Shown one piece after another: positions 47,401 to 52,788 of a DNA stretch of 64,000 nt; the first letter of the stretch is position 1, and each line of letters starts with the position of its first letter. A program made the position numbers and the translations under genes. The DNA is from Pseudoalteromonas luteoviolacea (GTDB lineage Bacteria; Pseudomonadota; Gammaproteobacteria; Enterobacterales; Alteromonadaceae): NCBI RefSeq assembly GCF_018100925.1, contig NZ_JAGJEH010000015.1, positions 1-64,000 of the forward strand. The letters run 5' to 3'. Below the pieces are notes generated by a model. The model was not told where the DNA came from. It made no database searches and saw nothing but the letters and a program-made list of their open reading frames with translations.

Positions 47401-47526
47401 GTGGTGGCGAATTTAGATACGCTGGAAATCACAGGTGATCACCTGTCGATATTGCAAAAGACAACGGATATGAAAGCACTCGTTGAACAGATAGAAGATC
47501 ACTACATACTGCACGGCAAAATGTAA
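35449..47526 (+). CDS. Terminal NRPS: C-A(Thr)-PCP, C-A(Leu)-PCP-E, C-A(?)-PCP-TE
   Basis: A 4025-residue terminating synthetase starting at GTG 35449 (AGAGGAG upstream). Domains: TubC-type docking 1-62; C 80-510 (His215); A 530-1045; PCP (Ser1095); C 1145-1580 with HHIACDA at 1289-1295, where Ala replaces the usual Gly; A 1600-2110; PCP of the GGDS kind (Ser2163); E 2210-2660 (HHLLVDG at 2348, EGHGR, GWMTAMYP); C of DCL type 2680-3125 (His2825); A 3145-3655; PCP (Ser3703); TE 3755-4020 with triad Ser3839 (AHSFGA), Asp3866, His3998. Codes read: DFWNIGMVHK (Thr), DAWLLGNVVK (Leu-like), and DVFSTGAISK, which I cannot assign. Thus Thr, D-Leu, Xaa, then release, probably with macrocyclisation onto the beta-amine or the Thr hydroxyl. 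Confidence 0.93.
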   Translation: MINTQLQEIEELITQALDAGVTLYEKDGKLAFRQKQGFPEQLKAKVVANKANLVAYFQKQAQRDTATAPELIPRADRSGRLPLSFAQEGLWFIEQLQGGRQYYMPASFCLTGNINIEAMKNAIELVIQRHESLRCRFVAGPESSGKPYIVIQDTESVPFEYVDLDLLAAPDKESHKNQHIEAFCKRPFKLDKDCLIRVLVVSDVQQHKLFFNMHHIVSDGASMTNLVAEIAAIYNANVSNTSPELPILERQYLDYAAWQQSHLNDDYFIPHINYFKSQLAGLEPLQSLPSDKPRQAIQTDHGARYIQHLPELLSQRIIAVSAAQQSSLFMWLISSFMLFVARINQQSSVVVGTPVLGRDHPELEHLIGMFVNTLVMHAKIDSKLSCEQWFAEQKARNLASLEYRALPFDKLVEQLGQSRDLSHHPLVQILFSLTQSQPSQLELNGLEVSESKDGNAQPVAVKCDLELHAQLDGQVLSLNWKYDSDLFHFETIQNWANSFAVMLEAIVQNPAMAVGSLPLLDAQHMQQLLSQTQCHEVSWPQQHSIVSLFDYQVGRCSERIAITDGKQALTYGELDQRVDALACALVAQGIQSQQLLPVSMIRSNEIVISLLAILKAGGAYVPIDPSYPQERIDYILADVGSELLLCDRQTAVQFSHLDVTCVVAEDAISAYLNCRYDAPVIRPEQLAYVIYTSGTTGKPKGVQIEHRHVVRLLFTEPSLFDFNELDVWSLFHSFCFDFSVWEMYGALLFGAKLVVVDQATAKDTQAFAQLLLKEQVSVLNQTPSAFYVLQSCMQRLLDETRQTVALRYVIFGGEALQPSKIRPWRKLLPSCQLINMYGITETTVHVTFKQLSDDDLTLGQSNIGQPIYTTSCYVLDDKQRLLPQGAVGELYVGGEGVARGYWQRPELNQARFSELSLAAGHCERLYRSGDLVRLSPNGEMTYIGRIDDQVKVRGYRIELGEIENQLRLHPWVDEVVVILNQHPVQGAYIAAFITEHQGAEFTDLRSQLTAFLKETLPDFMLPTTLSLLPRIPLTANGKVDKKALRAQHQWEDSKVEFEVPVTKVQCQVAAAFKSVLQCPQTIGLHDDFFTLGGHSLLAVELSHCLQSQYALDVSLSDIFQYPSVKALANSVNEKPLSSQETETLISPTHQTTGPLSFAQQRLWALDNLQGRSHNHALYHVPMSFSLQGELDIPAFEQAWLQVLEQHPILRTLLIVDQAGVPRQVIQPCRKSPLVVRDVSGQSPQQIEVAWLKLQRDDGQCAFDLEHDLMLRVLLLKTAPTQFKLRINLHHIACDAQSLRRLVQDLAQAYQQARGGSKQIVGMENEAALTYLDYAVWQRAHLQGLAGESHREFWQAHLAGAPKVHSLALDGARSNQSLRLGAQYESYFDRSLCQQITAQCQSLGVSHFMWLHTLFSLCVARISQVSDVVIGSPFSGRENAQLKHIVGFFINVLPIRTQFTEKMSLHDVLLQQKAHILAVHTHQSLPFEQIVELCEQHKDLSHHSLFQISFAFDPKEDSQLLLDGLEACSLEQPQTHAKFELELTCSEQSDGIRLNWVFDSELFNYCSIKNLADAFTTFVQSAVTDIMQPIVDIPLLADNRWREHMLCGETHAINSPSILTPLWAHQNSQLADKVALIDPQGNSTSYGELLCFAEQLAAYLVSAGLQAQERVMVCLPAGSIWVKAMLAVMRADGCYVPVDPEYPLERLRYIAQDSQCKFVLTNSKCSDLLKLSGIETQALINLDTLNLDAFKECASRPLPTNSEQLAYVIYTSGTTGQPKGVMNKHRGLMNLCQWHQRTFLVNAQSVSTQTASVAFDAAAWEVWPYLVSGATLLFVAKAHYSDARLMTQTMDEHGVTHSFLATPVAQAVMADHEFSPKTLRYLLVGGDKLGQVDMTRHGFKLVNNYGPTESAVVTTSGIVDLNLDVPDIGLPIDNTQLLILNEQRQQQPAGAIGELYIAGASLASGYLNRQDLTDERFELWTAPSGETLRVYRSGDLVRQLACGRVAYVGRNDDQVKLRGYRIELDEIAAQLSKLPGIEQATVLLCDDDGARPRLIAFVTQTGQLQERALSAKLDAQLRQVLPAHMLPSEYLVLANMPLTSHGKLDKGALRARVGKVVTSTLPVASQMQTTASAHSDILLSIYRELLKCPTLGLEDDFFAMGGDSILSIQIATRARVQGVELAVSDVFTYPSVAQLSAHIGQSQTLNDVQSNYVASCGTATLLPAQQWFFEQQFEEPTHWNQAVMLGLDKGIEASQLSAVITALISRHDSLRLVVNHSSSQNMHFSEHVSATSLLHVSDLSNASHWQGELQRLCEQYQQSLCFNGEPLIRFLFVKSGLHSDKNRLCIIAHHLLVDGVSWRILLEDLSQGIVASSNGQATALPCPPVSLQQVAKAFVDHAEHTAKSTDWQLTVQAARTQVLFEIDTSITKQYALGKRQLQLSSSMTQALLTHANQPYGTNIQVLLLSALHLTVNQLYGAQSHVVMMEGHGRDISQNSIDSSQTLGWMTAMYPLHLYVNSNALSDIICQVKETLAATQNKASDFGALRYFHPDPAVREALHLDTNGLIFFNYLGQLDSVIQTGSVISDVTESSGTLISANNHCFYAMQMTSAIQDACLSVQFEFDTQRVSSDAAEAFVQHLHRAIDTVVLHCTQQQVRHYTQSDFSLLPACSERKLNQLIAKYPIDSVEDIYPLSPLQQGMWFQTQLAKANDESVSPYLEQCCFTFAGEFDCEAFVYAWRQVIKQHSILRSRFSMVDGQPVQVVLRESELPVEIVACEEVAVDAQAEYMKVKARQAYDQGPALDGGHSMRVQLVPMSAQRVGFIWTYHHMIMDGWSLPVLFSEILRFYRARIAGYRAAIQQDNFADFIGYIQARDIQKETCFWQSYLAELDTPMLISEHLNSGATSAIEYIEQHEVLNESLCNAIGQSAAELGLTSNHMIQGVFAYWLSVCCGRKDVMFGQTIAGRPAQLSNMADRVGPYINTQVVYTEVDMNMSVATFLQQFKENVTALSEHPHTSLSDVHRWSRIDNSQDLFDVLYVFENYPTSPLTQGPDLPFDIIGSDYRDQTHYPLTLVVGGEQQLSLTLCYQSNLLTRSHGAQFVAMLSHLLTQVCANPQRKLNELAHCLTPQDNTAFATFELNSGPFESDSNTLHQVAREQTLPAAFAQTAAAYGEETAIAYFADKQDSLSRTLSYQELDKRSNQLAHWLVEQFGHHLEQPIVGLCLAPSPSLIVAILGVLKAGAAYVPMTSGLPQQRKQQIVESCNASLVLADQVIWQAENVPCSTYLYGELNNLLTSYSELPVEREMTSADLGYVIYTSGTTGVPKGVMVEQRSILNYVNSLSAQYGISPQDNYLQFASFSFDVFAEEVFCTLLNGATLVMSEQSQLLDTQRLCQLTHEADISLMSLPTAYWHQLCAAPLQFNPGLRLITIGGEQMQLAALKAWQQHQSSSIRLINAYGPTEATISATLQEVTQWEDDDIAIGRPVAGLQLHVLDAQLRAVPDYVVGELYISGAGLARGYLGDEQKTAKAFIRHPESGLRLYKTGDLVKVNTRGEVVFLGRRDGQVKVRGYRIELADIESQLMTIDGIASCAVVVRQDGSDNEQLVAFVEGLSSCQDMSQVTLELSTKLPSYMVPNIIEPIDVLPHTASGKLDRRALTVRAQALSLHTDAVEAPQSILEKRIAAQFGLLLKVDKVGLDDDFFALGGHSLLIMQLVAEIQSQLHLNVPIAAILQHSSVRKLASYIDSQLSSQSQQSDMSNTLMCLQQGEIGFTPLVLIAGAGGLLLSFVKLVNMLDKRIPVYGLQPDAIADNPELIGNIHLTAKHYLDALQSQTEFARAHIVAHSFGAFIGYELAQLSQSSGFTCDSLTILDTPRPSKTKPIVDAQQIDKFMLQDLCTFFCISPRQNEIEHYIQMAGMAKLAILSEWLAQKDVQISVQQLSNFYQVYKAQVLADVAIDKPLIDTKVTVIKAENTTEFEGRAVKLDMGWQRVVANLDTLEITGDHLSILQKTTDMKALVEQIEDHYILHGKM

Positions 47527-47572
47527 ATATTATGTTGTAATTTTATCTTACCTAGTTAAGGATGGGAATAGA

Positions 47573-48541
47573 ATGGATCAGTTACTAGCGCTCGACAAAG
47601 AGGATATAAGGACAGGAATAAATAGTTTTGTGCATGATCTGTCCGCTCAGAAGCAAAGCGGGTTGGCTTGGGTTAAAGGTCACATAAAAGAGATCAATGA
47701 ATGGGTAGACAGGGATGGTGTGGCATTGCTACGCGGATTGAACATCGTCAGTACCAATCAATTTAGCACTATTTTAGAAACCATTTTTCAAGAGCCTTTG
47801 GCCCAATATATTTATCGTTCGTCACCGCGAACAGCACTGAGAAACAATATTTATACCACCACAGAATATCATGCTGATCAGGTGATATTACAACACAATG
47901 AAAATGCTTACTCTAATTGCTGGCCAATGAGAATGGGGTTTTTCTGTGTGGTGCCAGCTAAAACGGGAGGTAATACGCCCCTTGCAGATAGCCGTGCCGT
48001 CTATCGACAGCTACCTGTTGCACTGCGAGACAAGTTTGAACGGCTCGGTGTGATGTACGTGCGCAATTATGGGGAGATAGACTTGCCTTGGCAAGAAGTC
48101 TTTCAAACGCAAAATAAAGCTGATGTTGAAGCATATTGTTGGAAAAACGACATTATCTTTGAGTGGAAATCTGACAATCATTTGCAGACACGGCAAATCA
48201 GACCTGCGGTAGCAACGCATCCAAAAACGGGTGAAAAAGTTTGGTTCAATCAGGCACACTTATTTCATTGTTCAAGCATTGATAATCAACTTCCTGAATC
48301 GATGCGTGAGAGTATCGGAATGGACAATTTACCGCGTAATGCTTATTTCGGTGATGGCAGTGACATTGATGCCAGCGATATAGCAACTATCAATGAGGTC
48401 TATCAATCACTGACCTTTGCTTATCAGTGGCAGCGCAATGACATTATGCTGCTCGACAACATGCTGTATACACATGGTCGAGAAGCGTATACAGGCACCA
48501 GAAAGGTGCTGGTAGGCATGGCAAAAGCGGCATATGGCTAG
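47573..48541 (+). CDS. SyrP-like Fe(II)/2-oxoglutarate hydroxylase
   Basis: A 322-residue TauD/SyrP-family non-heme iron dioxygenase. Candidate iron ligands are His108 and Glu110 in H-N-E-N-A-Y and distal His301 in Y-T-H-G-R-E-A-Y; Arg residues in T-G-T-R-K near the C-terminus would hold 2-oxoglutarate. A second His-x-Asp (His99-Asp101, EYHAD) is nearby; the H-N-E form is the one conserved in SyrP relatives. SyrP hydroxylates the beta carbon of Asp while it is tethered to an NRPS carrier. The gene follows the TE-bearing synthetase by 46 bases on the same strand, and the assembly line has one Asp and two Asn modules, so beta-hydroxylation of one of these is the natural inference. ATG 47573 is preceded by AAGGATGGGA. 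Confidence 0.85.
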   Translation: MDQLLALDKEDIRTGINSFVHDLSAQKQSGLAWVKGHIKEINEWVDRDGVALLRGLNIVSTNQFSTILETIFQEPLAQYIYRSSPRTALRNNIYTTTEYHADQVILQHNENAYSNCWPMRMGFFCVVPAKTGGNTPLADSRAVYRQLPVALRDKFERLGVMYVRNYGEIDLPWQEVFQTQNKADVEAYCWKNDIIFEWKSDNHLQTRQIRPAVATHPKTGEKVWFNQAHLFHCSSIDNQLPESMRESIGMDNLPRNAYFGDGSDIDASDIATINEVYQSLTFAYQWQRNDIMLLDNMLYTHGREAYTGTRKVLVGMAKAAYG

Positions 48542-48636
48542 GTAACAGGCTATATGTACGATTTTCGTGTCGAGAACGGGTTTGTTAGTAGTAAAGAAGT
48601 TGGCAAAGTAATTAAACAAAGCTAGGGAAACACACA

Positions 48637-50007
48637 ATGAACGGGCTTTATCAGCAACAACTCAAGGTAGTATGCCTATGCTGTATGAGTTTACTACTAA
48701 CCTCTTGTTTTAAAAATAGTGTGGCACAAGACAATACAATCACGGCTGAGCAGATTGAAAAGTTTAAAGTCACAGTGAGTGACTACTGCGATAAAATGGT
48801 CTTTTTTGGCAGTATTTACATAACCTCAGGCGAAGATGTGGTGTATGAGACCAATTGTGGTCCACAAAACATTCAATATGATGTCGCCAATACTTCTGAT
48901 TCTAAATTCCGCATTGGCTCCAATACTAAGGAGTTTGCAGCTGCTATTTTACTGCGCACGCTGGCAGGTGAGGATCTACACAGCAAAACGATCCGCGACT
49001 ACTTACCTTGGTATCCAGACAATCAGTGCGCGGATGTTTCGCTGCACAATTTATTGAGCATGTCGTCGGGGATCAATGATTATAGCGCGAACCCGGAGGT
49101 GTTTTTAAATTGGGGTTGGCGGCCCTATTTATACAATGACGTAACAAATTTAAATGGACCTGAGGGGTTTAGCAATCGCTTTTGTACATGTAAAGAGCAA
49201 GATAATAAACCGAGCTTTGAGCCAGGTTCTAAATTTGACTATAGCAATTGTAACTATTACATAATCGGTAATATTCTCGAGCAATTAGCTGCGGGCAAGC
49301 AAGGTCAGATCGACTCAAACTTTTATTTTAGAAATATCGTGAAAGAGCAAATATTAGACCCGCTCAATATGCAAGACAGTGGCACGTTCAATGCCATTGG
49401 TATAGTCGAGAATATGACTACTGGGTATGTATTTGACCAAAACCAGTATTTGCCGCTTACCACTGGACGTCCACCAGAAACAGGTGGTCCAGCACCGTAT
49501 GAAAATATCTTTAAAAACCCTTACAGCAATCCATTGGTGCTCTATTCGGCGGGCGATATGTACTCTACAGTGAAAGATATGTCTAAGTGGGACCAAGGCT
49601 TGTATGGGGATACGATTTTAAATGAAGCACAAAAAGAAATGGCGTTTGCGCCTTATCAAAATACCCAAAGCGAAGACGAATGTGAATACTTTGGCTACGG
49701 TTGGTTTGTGACGTATATCGATCCGAATCAGTACGGCAAAGTGCCAGATTGCCCAGATGACCCAACTAGTACCAATTTGAACAAATATGAAAAGTTTTTA
49801 CAGTACTCTGGAAGCTACCCATATTCATGGGTGACGAGCTTTTCACGATTGTTAGAGCGTGACCAAACTGTGATGGCCTTTAGTAATTACAACAAAACTG
49901 GCTATGAGTCTGATTGTATTGCAGAAGAGCTTCGCAACATTATTTTTTATAACGATCGACATCGTACTGAACAGTGCCAAGGTGTATTGGATGGCACGAT
50001 AAATTAA
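48637..50007 (+). CDS. Lipoprotein serine hydrolase, beta-lactamase/PBP fold
   Basis: A 456-residue exported serine hydrolase (beta-lactamase-related family, Pfam Beta-lactamase). The N-terminus is a lipoprotein signal peptide with lipobox L-T-S-C (Cys24), and position +2 is Phe, so sorting to the outer membrane is likely. Catalytic motifs: S-N-T-K (Ser95, Lys98), Y-S-N (202-204), and Y-S-G near 390 in the place of the K/H-T-G triad. The protein has many cysteines. Close families cleave or form amide and ester bonds next to D-residues (D-aminopeptidases, ClbP, SurE cyclases, EstB esterases). Encoded inside the lipopeptide locus, it may trim, activate or inactivate the product outside the cytoplasm. 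The specific reaction is unknown. Confidence 0.82.
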   Translation: MNGLYQQQLKVVCLCCMSLLLTSCFKNSVAQDNTITAEQIEKFKVTVSDYCDKMVFFGSIYITSGEDVVYETNCGPQNIQYDVANTSDSKFRIGSNTKEFAAAILLRTLAGEDLHSKTIRDYLPWYPDNQCADVSLHNLLSMSSGINDYSANPEVFLNWGWRPYLYNDVTNLNGPEGFSNRFCTCKEQDNKPSFEPGSKFDYSNCNYYIIGNILEQLAAGKQGQIDSNFYFRNIVKEQILDPLNMQDSGTFNAIGIVENMTTGYVFDQNQYLPLTTGRPPETGGPAPYENIFKNPYSNPLVLYSAGDMYSTVKDMSKWDQGLYGDTILNEAQKEMAFAPYQNTQSEDECEYFGYGWFVTYIDPNQYGKVPDCPDDPTSTNLNKYEKFLQYSGSYPYSWVTSFSRLLERDQTVMAFSNYNKTGYESDCIAEELRNIIFYNDRHRTEQCQGVLDGTIN

Positions 50008-50223
50008 ATGAAGTAACAAAATAAGAATAAGGCTGCCTGCGGTAGAGTGTTGGGTGTAGTGTGTCTCTGTGCTTTTGTCGGCCTTAAAGAAGCGAATTTC
50101 TGCTTTTTCACATGAAATTGCAGTGATAAGGGCAAGTAAATGCAAAGTTTAATGATGTTTAAACACTTCGCATGAACTTGGTGGGTTCACAACTGTTTAA
50201 ATCTACATCATAGAGGATGAATT

Positions 50224-50787
50224 ATGACAGCGACAAAAACAGCAAAGGACGACAAGGCAAATGAAGCAAATGCTTCTGCTACGGAGCCGCAAAGCACTGT
50301 AGTTCAGGCAGAAGACCGAGCAGCCGTGGCGCAGATCATTGTCGACAAGTACTCTAAGTGGTCGTTTGGTTCTGGGTTAATCCCAATTCCAGCGGTTGAT
50401 TTAGTGGCTTTGACGGGCATTCAAATGAAGATGATTGGCGAAATTGCCAATGTGTATGGTCAGTCATACAGTGACAATAAATTGCGTGGCACGGTCAGTG
50501 CTGTGATCGGTGGGTCATTTCCGCAAACGCTTGGTGGAGCTGGGTTAAGCAGCTTCTTAAAAGCGGTACCGGTAATTGGCACGCTGAGTGCAATCGCATT
50601 TATGCCTGTAGTGTCTGCCGCATCTACGCACGCAGTAGGCAGCACTTTCATTCGTCATTTTGAAAATGGTGGCACTTTGATTGACCTTAATCTTGCGAGC
50701 ATTAAGGGCGATATTGCAGATATTGCTGCAAAATATCGTAAAGATAAGGGTAATGCCAGCACACAACCGAGCAATGCCACTGTGTAA
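50224..50787 (+). CDS. DUF697-family membrane-associated protein
   Basis: A 187-residue protein resembling the DUF697 region found in YcjF and in some GTPases. Residues about 45-160 hold the recognisable part: I-P-I-P-A-V-D-L-V-A-L-T-G-I-Q-M-K-M-I, then Gly- and Ala-rich hydrophobic stretches (about 95-140) ending S-T-F-I-R-H-F-E-N-G-G-T. The ends are polar and Ala/Lys/Asp/Ser-rich. No catalytic residues are evident. It lies between the serine hydrolase and the exporter, so it may help envelope stability or export of the lipopeptide. ATG 50224 follows AGAGGATGAATT. Two strong hairpins overlap and follow its stop codon. Confidence 0.7.
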   Translation: MTATKTAKDDKANEANASATEPQSTVVQAEDRAAVAQIIVDKYSKWSFGSGLIPIPAVDLVALTGIQMKMIGEIANVYGQSYSDNKLRGTVSAVIGGSFPQTLGGAGLSSFLKAVPVIGTLSAIAFMPVVSAASTHAVGSTFIRHFENGGTLIDLNLASIKGDIADIAAKYRKDKGNASTQPSNATV

Positions 50788-50797
50788 TCACAGTGGC
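50776..50797 (+). repeat. Hairpin enclosing the DUF697 stop codon
   Basis: GCCACTGTG (50776-50784) pairs perfectly with CACAGTGGC (50789-50797) around a TAAT loop that contains the TAA stop. No T-run follows. It may protect the 3' end of the upstream message or act with the next hairpin. Confidence 0.6.
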
Positions 50798-50806
50798 TGA
50801 ACCATA

Positions 50807-50840
50807 ATAAACCAACAGGCTAACTGTTGGTTTATTTATC
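50807..50840 (+). terminator. Probable terminator or attenuator between DUF697 gene and exporter genes
   Basis: ATAAACCAACAG (50807-50818) and CTGTTGGTTTAT (50824-50835) form a perfect 12-base stem with a five-base loop, followed by TTATC. The U-tail is short, so read-through into the small membrane protein and exporter genes is possible; the hairpin may set their expression lower. Confidence 0.65.
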
Positions 50841-50866
50841 AACATTGGGCTTTTGAGGAGTACATT

Positions 50867-51043
50867 ATGATAGTGGCATTGTATTTGGTGTTATGTATTT
50901 TATCAGGTTATTGGGGACGCAATACATTTGCCGGGCCTGTGGGCTTTTTTCTTATCTCATTGTTTTTGACGCCAATAGTTAGTTTATTGATGTTGCTGCT
51001 GACACAGGGCCGCAAGCCAGAGCAGGATGCTGAAGACGACTAG
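50867..51043 (+). CDS. Small 58-residue membrane protein
   Basis: A short reading frame of 58 codons, preceded by a very good ribosome binding site (TTTTGAGGAG, seven bases from the ATG at 50867). The product has two hydrophobic segments (about residues 2-14 and 24-46) separated by G-Y-W-G-R-N-T-F-A-G-P-V, and a charged tail G-R-K-P-E-Q-D-A-E-D-D. The glycine-rich turn and acidic tail resemble many small inner-membrane proteins of unknown role. It lies 83 bases before the exporter gene on the same strand, so a part in export is possible. I do not recognise the family. Confidence 0.65.
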   Translation: MIVALYLVLCILSGYWGRNTFAGPVGFFLISLFLTPIVSLLMLLLTQGRKPEQDAEDD

Positions 51044-51126
51044 TTTTAAACCAAATTATGTGCGCTTGGCGATAAAACTCGCTTTTAGGCCATCGAGCCG
51101 ATAACAACAATGATAAGAAAATCAAA

Positions 51127-52788
51127 ATGGTATTATACGATTTAATCAGTCGGAATATAAAAATAAAGAAAAGGACTTTCGTGATGTTGGGCTGTATCTC
51201 TGGCCTTGCTAATGCGTTAGTCCTTGCCTTGATAAACAATGTGTCTGAAAACATTTCAGATATCCATAAAGAGAATCATATTCTCTATTATTTGGTGTTG
51301 TTTATCCTGACAATTTCAATTTACGGTCTGACCCAGCAAAGGCTGATGACTAAAGCCGCTAAAATGGTTGAAAAAGCCATTGATCGGCTGCGTGTTGAGT
51401 TATTTGAATGCGTGCGTCATACCGAACTGTCGACACTAGAAACCATTGGCAAAGAGCGTATTTTTAATACGCTGAGCAAAGAGTTACAAACCATTTCGCA
51501 GTCTGCGCAACTGTTTGTGATCATCGGGCAGTCAATTAGCTTAGTGTTTTTTACCTCCCTTTATATTGCCTGGCATTCCTTTGTGGCGTTTTTGGTGATC
51601 TCCATCCTAATTTTAATGGGAGCCAGTATTCACCGATTGCGCGCCAATGAAATTCAACGCAATATGCAGCTGTCTTTTGAAAGTGAAAACATGCTGATCC
51701 AGCGCTTGTCTGACTTGCTTGACGGGTTTAAAGAAGTAAAGCTCAGTGTTCCCCGCGCTGATGATTTAGAGCATGAATTTGTGATGGACTCAGCGCGGGC
51801 CAAAAAAGCCAAAACGACCACACAAACGTTATTTGCGACCGACTTTGTGTTATCGCAAATAACTTTTTTTGCTGCAACTGGGGCCATGGTATTTATTGTT
51901 CCGAGCTTGTCTCATGTGTATACCGATGTGGTGATAAAAGTAACCACTGCATCGCTGTTCTTAATTGGTCCAATTACCAGTATTGTTGGTGGGATCCCTA
52001 TTTACACCACCGCCACCGAAGCTGCGCAAAATGTCCTGACGCTAGAGGAAGACTTAAAACGTGCCAAAGTGGACAATCGTCATCTCGATACAGACCATTT
52101 TTCTCATGTTCATGACTTTGAGGAACTCAAACTCGAAGGGACATATTACCAACACGGCCAAAAAGGCGGCGACAGACCGTTTTTTGTTGGGCCGGTTGAT
52201 TTGACCTTAAAACGTGGCCAAGTCACTTTTATTACTGGCGGTAATGGCAGTGGTAAAACGACTTTTATCCGTATGCTTACGGGACTGTATGAGTTGCAAG
52301 GCGGGCAGATCCTCGTTGATGGACAACCAATCACAGATAATCTTAAAGAGGCGTATCGCAGCTTATTTACCGCAGTATTTGCCGATTTCCATTTATTCAA
52401 ACAGCTGTACGGTATTCATCATACCAGCCAAGAGGAAATCGACGATTGGTTGGCATTTTTAGAGATGAACACCAAGGTTAAAGTGGTAGACGGAGCGTTC
52501 AGCAGTATTGATCTGTCATCGGGGCAGAGAAAGCGGCTAGCGTTATTAAGTACTATTTTAGAGAATCGCCCAATTTATATTTTCGATGAATGGGCGGCGG
52601 ATCAAGATCCCATATTTAGGCGGAAATTCTATGAGCAAGTACTGCCTAAGCTCAAAGCCAGAGGCAATACGGTCATCGCCATAACCCATGATGATGCCTA
52701 TTTCCACCTGGCAGATGTACACCTAAAAATGGTTGAAGGACAGTTAATGGAACACCATGAAGTTGAGGGTAAAGGAGTAACATCATGA
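51127..52788 (+). CDS. Cyclic peptide export ABC transporter (SyrD/PvdE type)
   Basis: A 553-residue half-transporter with an N-terminal six-helix membrane domain (about 15-310) fused to an ATPase domain (about 335-545). Walker A is G-G-N-G-S-G-K-T-T (Lys377), the signature is L-S-S-G-Q (463-467), and Walker B is I-Y-I-F-D-E-W (Asp487, Glu488) continuing A-A-D-Q-D-P. The D-E-W-A-A-D-Q-D-P string is characteristic of the SyrD/PvdE family, which moves NRPS peptides out of the cytoplasm. The lipopeptide is the obvious cargo. It would work as a homodimer in the inner membrane. The last codons overlap the SPFH gene by four bases. Confidence 0.93.
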   Translation: MVLYDLISRNIKIKKRTFVMLGCISGLANALVLALINNVSENISDIHKENHILYYLVLFILTISIYGLTQQRLMTKAAKMVEKAIDRLRVELFECVRHTELSTLETIGKERIFNTLSKELQTISQSAQLFVIIGQSISLVFFTSLYIAWHSFVAFLVISILILMGASIHRLRANEIQRNMQLSFESENMLIQRLSDLLDGFKEVKLSVPRADDLEHEFVMDSARAKKAKTTTQTLFATDFVLSQITFFAATGAMVFIVPSLSHVYTDVVIKVTTASLFLIGPITSIVGGIPIYTTATEAAQNVLTLEEDLKRAKVDNRHLDTDHFSHVHDFEELKLEGTYYQHGQKGGDRPFFVGPVDLTLKRGQVTFITGGNGSGKTTFIRMLTGLYELQGGQILVDGQPITDNLKEAYRSLFTAVFADFHLFKQLYGIHHTSQEEIDDWLAFLEMNTKVKVVDGAFSSIDLSSGQRKRLALLSTILENRPIYIFDEWAADQDPIFRRKFYEQVLPKLKARGNTVIAITHDDAYFHLADVHLKMVEGQLMEHHEVEGKGVTS

